Below, one piece after another: positions 1 to 7,373 of a stretch of DNA of 64,000 nucleotides. Positions within the stretch are counted from its first letter, which is position 1. Every line of letters starts with the position of its first letter. The notes under the pieces are model-generated. The model was not told the DNA's origin, made no database searches, and saw nothing but the letters and a program-made list of their open reading frames with translations. The stretch is from GCA-001856825 sp049965815 (GTDB taxonomy: Archaea > Thermoplasmatota > Thermoplasmata > Thermoplasmatales > GCA-001856825): NCBI GenBank assembly GCA_049965815.1, contig JBMFVV010000005.1, forward strand, positions 1 through 64,000, read 5' to 3'. Made by a program: the position numbers and the translations under genes.

Positions 1-269
1 ACCAACCTGTGGTACAGATCATCTATGTCTTCAGATGTACCATTACCATTGAACGATTTCGCCTTATCGTATATCTTCTGAAGGGATTCCTTTATCCTCC
101 TTCCCTCTTCTCCATAGAAATCCTCCAGCTCCTTCAATGTCGCCTTTGAAATCTTAATCCCTTCAGATTCCGTCTCATTTGCCGTCTCCTCGATTTCATT
201 CAGCTCAAATTGTGCAGCATTGAGCCCCTTCAGAAATCCATTCCAGAATTCGATGTCAAATTTGTTCAC
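1..269 (-). CDS. Hypothetical protein, N-terminal part, runs off the left edge
   Basis: The frame starts at a GTG (269-267) that overlaps the end of the upstream 66-aa gene by 14 nt and stays open to base 1, so about 89 N-terminal residues are visible. The protein begins MNKFDIEFWNGFLKGL and is rich in Glu and Lys, with a helical look and no membrane segment or catalytic motif. The tight overlap with the 256-456 gene suggests translational coupling in a small operon. I do not recognise the family. Confidence 0.6.
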   Translation of the reverse strand, partial: MNKFDIEFWNGFLKGLNAAQFELNEIEETANETESEGIKISKATLKELEDFYGEEGRRIKESLQKIYDKAKSFNGNGTSEDIDDLYHRL

Positions 270-456
270 TTTCCCTTCCCTCCGTCTCATTTACCAATAA
301 ATCAACTTTTTCGTTTATGTATCTTATCAACTCCTCCCTAGTCCTGGTAAGTCTGCATCCCTCCTTCACGATCTGCATGAACTGCTCGTTCATGTCCATC
401 CTTCCCTGGTCGTATGCGTCCAACCTATCAGTCAATTCTTCGTTCACATACCTCAC
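256..456 (-). CDS. Small hypothetical protein, 66 aa
   Basis: Begins at an ATG right after a good ribosome binding site (GGTGAGGT), which supports a real gene despite its size. The product is charged, probably mostly helical, and has one Cys. Its end overlaps the GTG start of the next minus-strand gene, so the pair is likely cotranscribed. The operon diverges from the plus-strand cassette beginning at 527, and the AT-rich TTTAAA at about 483-489 between them could serve as a TATA element. Function unknown. Confidence 0.55.
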   Translation of the reverse strand: MRYVNEELTDRLDAYDQGRMDMNEQFMQIVKEGCRLTRTREELIRYINEKVDLLVNETEGRESEQI

Positions 457-526
457 CTATTCCATCAATTTTGCCCTAGGGATTTAAACTTTCAATCTTC
501 AGAAAACAAATGAAAAAAGTGAAAAA

Positions 527-679
527 ATGAATTCAGATGCCATTAAGCGTGGTCATCAAGCATGGATGATGGATAACTCAGGAAAGATTTATAAGGCCCA
601 TGATCTATTTTCATTGTTTATGTTTATAAAGCCTGAAAGTGGGAATAGAGAGATTAAGCAGATAACGGAGGAAGAATAA
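527..679 (+). CDS. Small hypothetical protein, 50 aa, first gene of the SHOCT cassette
   Basis: ATG at 527 opens a 50-codon frame ending in TAA at 677-679; the next gene's ATG follows with no gap. The product begins MNSDAIKRGHQAWMM and ends with an acidic tail. The back-to-back TAA-ATG junction with the next small gene and the common direction of everything to 2935 are the main reasons to accept so short a frame. No family is recognised. Confidence 0.4.
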   Translation: MNSDAIKRGHQAWMMDNSGKIYKAHDLFSLFMFIKPESGNREIKQITEEE

Positions 680-844
680 ATGGCAAAAATTGAGGTGGAA
701 GTCAAGAGATATATTGCAGGACTGGGATATGATGGATATTCAGTTAAGTTTCCTGAAGGTGGTATGATAAATTTCAGGATTTCAAAAAGTATATTGAAGG
801 ATCCAAAGCCAGAAACCATGAAGGTTACCTTGGAATGGGAATGA
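680..844 (+). CDS. Small conserved-type protein, 54 aa, ends in VTLEWE
   Basis: Starts with MAKIEVEVKRY and ends in KVTLEWE. The C-terminal half resembles that of the protein encoded at 883-1050 (KS-[IL]-..-P-.-.-KVT-[LV]-EWE), so the two are probably diverged tandem copies. Alternating polar and hydrophobic residues suggest a small beta-rich fold. A GGAGGAAGAA stretch just upstream is a plausible ribosome binding site. Its stop overlaps an ATG (841) opening a 13-codon frame that ends directly before the next gene, which may couple translation. Function unknown. Confidence 0.5.
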   Translation: MAKIEVEVKRYIAGLGYDGYSVKFPEGGMINFRISKSILKDPKPETMKVTLEWE

Positions 845-882
845 TGCTGAAGGGGATTGAAGAAATTTTGGGAGGTGAATGA

Positions 883-1050
883 ATGAACAAGAAGGAGATT
901 GAATTCGAATTCGAGCGAGCCACGAAGAACACCTATAGGTTCCAGGAGAAGAGCTCCGGAAACCCCATAATAGGAACGCTCTACGTCCAGAAATCTTTGT
1001 TCGGATCGAACGAGCCTCGATCCCTCAAAGTAACTGTGGAGTGGGAATGA
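883..1050 (+). CDS. Small conserved-type protein, 55 aa, ends in VTVEWE
   Basis: Preceded by GGAGGTGAATGA, an excellent ribosome binding site, then ATG at 883. The protein reads MNKKEIEFEFERATKNT through GTLYVQKS to KVTVEWE. This resembles a widespread short uncharacterised prokaryotic family with the pattern 'F...TKNT.R[FY]...G.LY[VI]QK', from memory only. The stop overlaps the ATG of the following SHOCT membrane protein (ATGA at 1047-1050), so the genes are coupled. No enzymatic motif; probably a small beta-sheet protein. Confidence 0.6.
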   Translation: MNKKEIEFEFERATKNTYRFQEKSSGNPIIGTLYVQKSLFGSNEPRSLKVTVEWE

Positions 1051-1430
1051 CCTATACTCGTGATCCCCGCAAAGTTTTCTGGTACGGTATCACTGTGATG
1101 TTCATCCTGATAGGAATAGCAGCCGTGCTCAGCGTCATATTCAGCCCCCATACCTTCCCCAACACATTCTCAGGATGGATGGGTGTGGCAGGAAGTGTTG
1201 TGGGAGTGCTCATAGGCCTCTTCTTCCTCTTAGTATTCATATGGGTGATAGTGTGGTTCGCAAGGTCTATAGGATGGATATCAAGGGCTTCAAGGTATTC
1301 CGACCACAACTGGAGATGGTGGGACCATGACGATGCTTTGGAGATACTCAGGGAGAGGTATGCAAAGGGTGAAATAACAAGGGAGCAGTATGAACAGATG
1401 GTTGACGACTTGAAAAAGAGCGGTGGATGA
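1047..1430 (+). CDS. Membrane protein with C-terminal SHOCT domain
   Basis: ATG at 1047 is preferred over the in-frame GTG at 1041 because it forms the usual 4-nt ATGA overlap with the preceding gene. Two hydrophobic stretches (about residues 12-32 and 45-72) are followed by a soluble tail that ends in a SHOCT-type short helical domain (LRERYAKGEITREQYEQM, about residues 100-118). SHOCT is a short oligomerisation or tethering module commonly found at protein ends. Similar tails occur in the products of the genes at 1446 and 2450, so these proteins may interact. Function otherwise unknown. Confidence 0.8.
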   Translation: MTYTRDPRKVFWYGITVMFILIGIAAVLSVIFSPHTFPNTFSGWMGVAGSVVGVLIGLFFLLVFIWVIVWFARSIGWISRASRYSDHNWRWWDHDDALEILRERYAKGEITREQYEQMVDDLKKSGG

Positions 1431-1445
1431 ATAGAGTGATGTTAT

Positions 1446-1994
1446 ATGATGAAGAATAACGGAAAACTGTTGACAGTGCTCGCAATGGCACAGTTGTTAT
1501 TTCTCTCAGTTCAATTCATTTTGGGGATGTGGATAAACCTCTTCGCTCCAACCATCAACACAACGCTCACTCCCTCTCCCATGCAGTTCATGATGCTTGT
1601 CGTGTTCTCGGCACCTGATGTGATGACCCACATGATTGTTGGCATAATGATAGGAATCCTCGCATTGATAATGATCGCGTTTTCGTTGTTCAACGGTGCG
1701 ATCAAGGTCATTATACTGACCTTTGCAGACGGCATCTTGACTCTTGTTGCGGGAATATCTGGAATACTCTTCTTGTCCAGTTACATGAATAACAATTTCC
1801 TTTCATTTTCAATGTCTTTGGCCTTTGTCGGTGTGATTCTCACTGATTTCTCAATCGTCTATTACAGTTCCAGAGACAATTCGGGCAAATCTGGTCATAA
1901 TATTGTCCCGTTAAATATACTGAAGAACAGGTACGCAAAGGGCGAAATATCGAGAGAAGAATATGACAGGATGAGGAGGGATCTGGAGGAATGA
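1446..1994 (+). CDS. Four-helix membrane protein with C-terminal SHOCT domain
   Basis: A 182-aa protein with about four hydrophobic segments (near residues 10-30, 50-85, 88-112 and 118-138) and a cytoplasmic tail ending in LKNRYAKGEISREEYDRM, a SHOCT module almost the same as its neighbours'. It lies 15 nt after the preceding SHOCT protein and 3 nt before the NTF2-like gene, in the same operon. The membrane part matches no transporter or enzyme that I can recognise. The first Met follows ATATGATG; either of two adjacent Met codons could be the start. Confidence 0.8.
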   Translation: MMKNNGKLLTVLAMAQLLFLSVQFILGMWINLFAPTINTTLTPSPMQFMMLVVFSAPDVMTHMIVGIMIGILALIMIAFSLFNGAIKVIILTFADGILTLVAGISGILFLSSYMNNNFLSFSMSLAFVGVILTDFSIVYYSSRDNSGKSGHNIVPLNILKNRYAKGEISREEYDRMRRDLEE

Positions 1995-1997
1995 CAG

Positions 1998-2453
1998 ATG
2001 GCTGTTGAAATAGATAAGCTCCTGCTCAAATTCTTTGACGCAGAGAATAGGAAGGACTGGGACGCTTATGCGAAATACCTGAGTGATGATATTGAATGGA
2101 CAATTTTGGGACCACCGGCAAGGAGGGTCATAAGAGGAAAGAAAGAGTATCTTGACACGATGAAAAGGTTCTACAGTACCAATAAATCAAAGTTTTACAT
2201 AGTTTCAATTGCCGCAAACCGGGACAGGGAGATAGTCATTGCGGAACTGGAGATGGGTTCGAGGAGATCGGTCGACATTTTCGAATTCAGGGACGGTTTG
2301 ATATTCAAGGAAAGGGAATACTACGACGACCATTATTGGCTTGCAGAATCACAGAACGAATCAGCGGAAGTGAAAATGACAGGAATAAGAAACGCAGATG
2401 AGCCACGTTTGCAGGGTGAAGTCAGTCAATCGGACAAGGTGCCTAAACGATGA
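1998..2453 (+). CDS. NTF2-like (SnoaL-type) protein
   Basis: The 151-aa product has the usual opening of SnoaL/DUF4440-type NTF2-fold proteins: an N-terminal helix with FFDAENRKDWDAYAKYLSDD, a W (IEWTI), then GKKEYLD and later strands ending in the pattern 'F.DG.I..E..YYD'. Such proteins bind small hydrophobic ligands or act as small isomerase-like or scaffold domains; the ligand cannot be read here. The final 35 residues are polar and look disordered. The stop overlaps the next gene's ATG by 4 nt, so it belongs to the SHOCT cassette. Confidence 0.75.
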   Translation: MAVEIDKLLLKFFDAENRKDWDAYAKYLSDDIEWTILGPPARRVIRGKKEYLDTMKRFYSTNKSKFYIVSIAANRDREIVIAELEMGSRRSVDIFEFRDGLIFKEREYYDDHYWLAESQNESAEVKMTGIRNADEPRLQGEVSQSDKVPKR

Positions 2454-2935
2454 TTCCGGTGCCGTTCAGGAATACGATTCTTTTTTTGAAAGGAAGGATT
2501 CCCTCATCTGTCAGGTGGGCCATTGACGGCAGCACATCCTTAGACCTTCAAGGAGTGGACGTAATTCCACAGGACATAGATATACTAACAGATTGTGAGG
2601 GAGCATATAGGATACAGGATGCGCTGAGGGGCTATGTGGTCAAACCAATCAGTCACTCTCGCACAGATAGATATGAATCACATTTTGGAATATTCGATAT
2701 CAACGGAACTAAGGTGGAAGTAATGGGCGACCTGAAGGTTTTCAGGAATGGGAGGTGGTCCGATGTCATGAATCCTTCCACTGTTGACTTAGTTGAGATC
2801 AATATAGGAGGGCTCGATATTTCGGTTGTTTCTGTAGAGCACCAGATCGGTAGCGGTTATCTGAAGGAGAAGTATGCGAAGGGTGAAATATCGAAGGAGG
2901 AATATGATAAGATGAGGGAGGATTTGAGGAAATGA
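2450..2935 (+). CDS. Nucleotidyltransferase-like protein fused to a SHOCT tail
   Basis: Residues 1-130 look like the minimal/AbiEii-type nucleotidyltransferase fold: a Trp and GST motif (WAIDGSTSLDLQGV, about residues 23-36) followed by the paired acids of QDIDILTD (about 41-48), as in proteins annotated as 'nucleotidyltransferase domain'. The expected C-terminal helix of that family is replaced after VEHQI by LKEKYAKGEISKEEYDKM, the same SHOCT module carried by the two membrane proteins upstream. It may transfer a nucleotide to a protein or RNA target near the membrane; this is inference. The gene overlaps the NTF2-like gene by 4 nt and closes the cassette. Confidence 0.7.
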   Translation: MIPVPFRNTILFLKGRIPSSVRWAIDGSTSLDLQGVDVIPQDIDILTDCEGAYRIQDALRGYVVKPISHSRTDRYESHFGIFDINGTKVEVMGDLKVFRNGRWSDVMNPSTVDLVEINIGGLDISVVSVEHQIGSGYLKEKYAKGEISKEEYDKMREDLRK

Positions 2936-3011
2936 AAGAAACTATGAGACAGGACTCAAGACGTATCAATACCAATCCTGACCATATCACCAGCGAAGGA
3001 AGAGATAACAT

Positions 3012-3242
3012 ATGGCATCTTTCCCGGATATGATAAATTATGGCCGAGGACGGAAGCTCGTCCTCTCTGCAATAGGTCTGGCCATAGCCGCTATGGCTCT
3101 TTTTCTCTATCTCGAGCTTCGCCCAGTTAGGGCTAGTGTCCTTGACCTTACACTTACGTCGCTCATCCTAGTAGTTCTACTCATCATTTTTGTCATTCTG
3201 ACACGCAAGACTGTTAAGATCGCAAGTCACCATACATTTTGA
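3012..3242 (+). CDS. Small two-helix membrane protein, 76 aa
   Basis: Two clear hydrophobic segments (about residues 17-34 and 44-64) with basic residues after the second, typical of a small inner membrane hairpin. It follows the SHOCT cassette after 76 nt and lies on the same strand, but carries no SHOCT tail. No family is recognised. Downstream DNA to 3369 shows no gene, and the insertion sequence begins at 3370. Confidence 0.5.
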   Translation: MASFPDMINYGRGRKLVLSAIGLAIAAMALFLYLELRPVRASVLDLTLTSLILVVLLIIFVILTRKTVKIASHHTF

Positions 3243-3451
3243 CCTTACTTAAGACCGAACCTCTCTAAATCCATCACCCCGGTACATGCAGAGACAGAGT
3301 CATTGACTAACTTCTCCTTTCTTTATGTGCTCCCTTATACTTCAGCTACTTCACGCATTTCTGAATGCGAACTTGAGTTTCGGGAATAATTTTGGAGGAT
3401 AGTGCCAATTGACCTTGTATTCCACTTGTTTCCCAGACATATTTCAGGAAA

Positions 3452-5029
3452 CTATGTTATCACGGATTCAAGTACCCTGCCTGGATATGGGATGTTCATC
3501 CTCTCCAGGACTCTCCTAGCGTTCTCTGACTCTGTCCTTATAGTTATGATGCCTCCTGATACCTTAACCGGCAACGCCTTCAACTCTGAGAGTTTATCGG
3601 ATATTGATGCGATTGTCATCTCATCATTCATCGCCTTCTCCAACAGTCTTGACAGAAGGAATGAGAGGACGCAGAGGAACACATGAGCCTCTATCCTATC
3701 AGGTCTCCTGTGGTTAACTGGTCTTATATCGATGAACGATTTTATTGTGCGGAATGATCTCTCTATCTTCCACAGGTCCTTGTATCCCTTCACCACTTCC
3801 TCCAGTGGAAGATCAGTATTTGTGACGATCATGTATCTCCCCGCCAGCTTCCTCTCCATATCTATCCTGGATTCACTGACCTTTCCACCCTTCACGTACG
3901 TGCGCAGATTGCCAAGTTTTTCATCCAGGTCCCTCCCGCTGTGTGTTGCCAGTATGGTCTTCACTGCTGAGATGCGTTCATCCAGCTCTTCCATGTCTGA
4001 AGCCTCCCTGTCTGGATTCCATATGGCTATTGCCCTCCTCTTCCCTGACCTGCGCATCTCCCTCTTTCCCATGTCTGTGAGATTCCATCTGACATCAACT
4101 TCCCTTGCGTATATTCCCATGCCCCCTATCCTGTCCCCCTCAGAGAACTGCTGATTCATCAGGATGGATCGATAGGGCTGATCCCAGCGGTATACTGCAG
4201 TGATGTATTCGCTCCTGTCAAGAATCTTCAGCGATGGTCTTCTACCGAATGCCCTGTCTCCGATGAACACAACCCTGCCAACGTGAAGCTTCTCCCTCAG
4301 ATGCTTCAGTGTGGATGGCAGGGTTTCAGGATCGACCGTATTCCCCTTCCACACCTCGTGGTGTATCGGTATCCCGTCGGCCATCACCAGTCCTATCACA
4401 ATCTGCTCCTTACCCCTCTTCTTGTCACGTGAATAACCGAACATCACCAGGTCATTCTTCTCCTTCCCCTCGAAACACGTGGAAGTAAGATCGTAGTAGA
4501 CTCTTTTCAGATCTGGTTTCAGCGCATTCACTATTGCAGTCTCCAGTTCATCCTTCATTGATATCAGGTGATCAATGGCATCGTATATCTGGTCCTTCTT
4601 GAGTTCCTTGATATCTGGATAGTAGGACGTTTCATTGAACCTGATGAGGCTGAGATCAGATCCCGGCCGGATGAGTCTTGCCACCATCCCCAGGAATATG
4701 ATGTCCCTGTGCTTTCCAAGCATGGAGAACATTGGTTCCAGTGTCTTTGAGACCACCCTGGATGCGTATATCGTCCCGTATTCCAGGGGAGGCATTACGT
4801 CCAGCGTACGGATATCCGCCCTCTCTATCTCCTCCCTCCTCCTCTCTATGGAGAAGAGTTTCCTGTACCTCTCCATATCATCAGGAGACCTGATCCTGCC
4901 GAGGTGCTTTACCAGCCTCGTGTTCTTCTTGCCATTCTCCACGAAATCCTCTATGATCTGCGCGTATTCCAGTACGTTCGACCCCCTCTTCACCCTGAGA
5001 GTCCTGAGACGCATGATGCTGTATAACAA
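3452..5029 (-). CDS. IS4/IS1634-type DDE transposase
   Basis: Full-length 525-aa transposase, apparently intact. The likely catalytic acids are Asp in VYYDLTSTCFEG, Asp in VFIGDRAFGR and Glu in the YKDLWKIERSFRTIKS block, the 'Y-..-W..E..FR..K' signature of IS4/IS1634-type enzymes. The C-terminus has the helical HVFLCVLSFLLSRLLEK segment. An internal Met (MRLRTLRVKRG, residue 6) is an equally good start and is the one that aligns with the relic copy. The enzyme would cut at the 14-bp ends at 3370 and 5129. Confidence 0.9.
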   Translation of the reverse strand: MLYSIMRLRTLRVKRGSNVLEYAQIIEDFVENGKKNTRLVKHLGRIRSPDDMERYRKLFSIERRREEIERADIRTLDVMPPLEYGTIYASRVVSKTLEPMFSMLGKHRDIIFLGMVARLIRPGSDLSLIRFNETSYYPDIKELKKDQIYDAIDHLISMKDELETAIVNALKPDLKRVYYDLTSTCFEGKEKNDLVMFGYSRDKKRGKEQIVIGLVMADGIPIHHEVWKGNTVDPETLPSTLKHLREKLHVGRVVFIGDRAFGRRPSLKILDRSEYITAVYRWDQPYRSILMNQQFSEGDRIGGMGIYAREVDVRWNLTDMGKREMRRSGKRRAIAIWNPDREASDMEELDERISAVKTILATHSGRDLDEKLGNLRTYVKGGKVSESRIDMERKLAGRYMIVTNTDLPLEEVVKGYKDLWKIERSFRTIKSFIDIRPVNHRRPDRIEAHVFLCVLSFLLSRLLEKAMNDEMTIASISDKLSELKALPVKVSGGIITIRTESENARRVLERMNIPYPGRVLESVIT

Positions 5030-5044
5030 GCAGCTATATTAATA

Positions 5045-5066
5045 TTATCACGGAAATCCGTGATAA
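5045..5066. promoter_or_regulatory. Perfect palindrome upstream of the transposase
   Basis: TTATCACGGA-aa-TCCGTGATAA, 10-bp arms around 2 bp, 15 nt before the transposase start at 5029. The half-site TTATCACGGA recurs near the other end (3458-3467) and a shortened ATCACGGA occurs at about 5077. It could be an operator or an internal transposase-binding site; which one cannot be told from sequence. Confidence 0.45.
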
Positions 5067-5218
5067 CAAATTCTAGACAGATCACGGAAAATACGACAGA
5101 TCCCAAGTTCAAGTACCGAAACTCAAGTTGTCATGCTCAGATTTCACTGGAACGGTTCTGCCATTATACTCCCAGTTCCAGCGGGAGCATCTGTTGTTAT
5201 GGTTAATGCATCTAAACT

Positions 5219-7138
5219 TCACTTTGAAAGAAATTCAATTGCTTCCTTCAGGTCATTTCCCTTGAACTGGCAGGATTTGTCATCACATACCTGTATCGAT
5301 TCCAAACCAGGGACGACGATGGCATTAGGGAGGTACTTCTGCCCAATCTCTGAAAGAAATTCCTTTCTCATGTTTTCAGGAACTTCTACCTTCGTCTCCT
5401 TTCCCTTGGATATCATGGCAGAAAGAAGGAAAACAGACGAGAGCGGGTTCCTAAGCATTTCATTTCTCCTGGAATGCATTATGGATTCAGCAAACTCCCT
5501 GAATTCCTCCGCTCCAGTTATGATATATAATTTTTCTAGTACATCATATAGAACGGATTCACCTGATGGGTATATAATATCCAACCTGTCTTTGTTCCTC
5601 ATTATTGTCTTCAATTCTCCCTCCGGACTGCTGTAGAAACCCCCTTCCATTTTGTCAAGGAACTTTTCCTTCACTTCTTTCATCCTTTCCAAAGTCTCTG
5701 AGAGGAATTCCTTATCACCAGTAACCTCGTAAAGATCTATCATCAGTGAAATATAGTAGGCATAATCCTCCAGCAGTGCTGTCACTCCCTTCGATCCATT
5801 CCTTACTGTCCTGTACAGTTTGCCTCCAGAGGAGAATGATTTCATCATCCTTCTCGACGTCTCAACTAAATCATCAATCCCCTTCATTTGCATTGAGATG
5901 GAATAGGAAATCATCGAAGATAGCAGCATAGCATTCCATGCGAGTATTGCCTTGTCATCCTTATTAGGGCTACCCCTCTCATTTCTCGCATTCAGGATGA
6001 CGCTGTTCAGTTCCCTGAGCCCCCTTATTTTGTCCCTCGATACGTTGAACAGTTCCCTCCTCCTCAGCACTATCCTGTTCTCCATGTCCCTGTCGAAATA
6101 GTAGCTCTCCTCTATCCTCTTCCTCGTCTCGTCATCAAATTTTTCTTTCAATTCCTCGTCGGTCCAGGTGTAGTAAGATCCCTCGCTTCCCTTGAAATCT
6201 GCATCCAGACCGCTGTCGTAGAACCCATCCGGGTTCTTCATCTCCCTGTTCACAAATTCCACTATTTCCCCCGCAACCTCGAGGAATGAAAAGTCGCCAG
6301 AGAATCTGTAATACTGCGTGTAGGCCTGGATGGCCATGGCCTGATCGTACAGCATCTTCTCAAAATGAGGTATCTTCCATTCTGAGTCAGTTGAATAACG
6401 GTGCAGTCCGTATCCAACCTGATCGTATATGCCGCCGTTCCTCATGTTCCTCAGCGTCTTCTCGATAAGATATGAAAGACTCTTGATCTTCTTTGAATTC
6501 ATGTACTTCAGCAGGAACATTATGTAGGGGAAGTTAGGGAATTTTGGTTGATCACCGAATCCTCCGTTCCTCCTGTCGTACATATTCTGCAAAATTTCCA
6601 CAGAATCTTCGAAGCGGATATCCCCCTCCCCCTCCTTCTCTGGCGCAAGAGTTATTGAAGATACCTGGTCCGCTGCCTCTATGATCCTGCCCCTCTCAGA
6701 CTTCCATATCTCTGATATGGCCTTGAGGATGCCCTCCATCCCTCCGTTCCCGTCAGTACCCCTCGCAGGCAGGTATGTGAAGACCTGGAAAGGCCTTCCA
6801 TCCGGCATGGCTATTACGTTCAGCGGCCATCCGCCATTCCCGTTCATGATCTGGGAAACGTGCATGTAGAATGAATCTATGTCTGGCCTTTCTTCCCTGT
6901 CAATTACAACGGGGATGTAGTTCTCATTTATAATCCTGGATATTTCCTCGTCCCTGAACGATTCTTTCTGGATGACGTGGCACCAGTGGCACGTTGAATA
7001 CCCTATGGTTATGAAGAGTGGCTTGTCCACCTTCTTTGCCATATCGAAGAGGCTATCGCTCCACAGGTTCCACTTCACCAGGTCATTCTTATGCTCTTCA
7101 AGATAGGGACTTCTACCGAAATTTTCCTCGCTTTTCAT
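5219..7138 (-). CDS. YyaL/SPATA20-type protein with N-terminal thioredoxin-like domain
   Basis: The 639-aa product has the DUF255 thioredoxin-like domain at the N-terminus with YSTCHWCHVI (about residues 47-56), followed by a long six-hairpin-like helical domain (for example GGFGDQPKFPNFP and HFEKMLYDQA). Members are often annotated 'thioredoxin domain-containing protein' or YyaL; their reaction is not firmly established. Length and order match the family, and the protein looks complete. It stands alone on the minus strand, with the IS just beyond its 3' end. Confidence 0.9.
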   Translation of the reverse strand: MKSEENFGRSPYLEEHKNDLVKWNLWSDSLFDMAKKVDKPLFITIGYSTCHWCHVIQKESFRDEEISRIINENYIPVVIDREERPDIDSFYMHVSQIMNGNGGWPLNVIAMPDGRPFQVFTYLPARGTDGNGGMEGILKAISEIWKSERGRIIEAADQVSSITLAPEKEGEGDIRFEDSVEILQNMYDRRNGGFGDQPKFPNFPYIMFLLKYMNSKKIKSLSYLIEKTLRNMRNGGIYDQVGYGLHRYSTDSEWKIPHFEKMLYDQAMAIQAYTQYYRFSGDFSFLEVAGEIVEFVNREMKNPDGFYDSGLDADFKGSEGSYYTWTDEELKEKFDDETRKRIEESYYFDRDMENRIVLRRRELFNVSRDKIRGLRELNSVILNARNERGSPNKDDKAILAWNAMLLSSMISYSISMQMKGIDDLVETSRRMMKSFSSGGKLYRTVRNGSKGVTALLEDYAYYISLMIDLYEVTGDKEFLSETLERMKEVKEKFLDKMEGGFYSSPEGELKTIMRNKDRLDIIYPSGESVLYDVLEKLYIITGAEEFREFAESIMHSRRNEMLRNPLSSVFLLSAMISKGKETKVEVPENMRKEFLSEIGQKYLPNAIVVPGLESIQVCDDKSCQFKGNDLKEAIEFLSK

Positions 7139-7373
7139 TGCTCCGGCATCTGATACAGTATATTAACAATTCTTTTGTTTGTTTACCTAATGACTGCCGA
7201 AATTGCAACGGTCATGAGAACAATACTTGAGCCATCGTGATTCTGTGAATTACTTCAATAGCCAATTCACTTCTGACATCGCCCATAATGATGGATGTGC
7301 GACGTTCATCACCAATCAAGAGCCTAACTTTGCATGTGGTCAATGGGTGGATTCAAATCCCAGGATTCAGACT
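7139..7373. other. Intergenic region without a recognised gene
   Basis: Between two minus-strand genes. AT-rich patches near 7158-7180 could promote the YyaL-type gene. I see no RNA gene, repeat or convincing short ORF here. Confidence 0.4.

Larger units (their letters stand above)
3370..5129 (-). mobile_element. Intact DDE insertion sequence with 14-bp inverted repeats
   Basis: The ends are AACTTGAGTTTCGG at 3370-3383 and its exact reverse complement at 5116-5129, enclosing one transposase gene on the minus strand (about 1.76 kb). No flanking target duplication was found (flanks ATGCG and GTCAT). A deleted relative at 39.7-40.4 kb keeps a similar repeat at the same distance from the stop codon, which supports these boundaries. 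The 5' leader carries a perfect palindrome at 5045-5066. Confidence 0.85.

Noticed and set aside
536..549. The 14-mer GATGCCATTAAGCG occurs here and again near 47358
   Set aside because: A few identical 14-mers are expected by chance in 64 kb, and the flanks differ.
3370..5129. Target-site duplication of the IS
   Set aside because: Flanking bases (ATGCG and GTCAT) do not match in any simple register.
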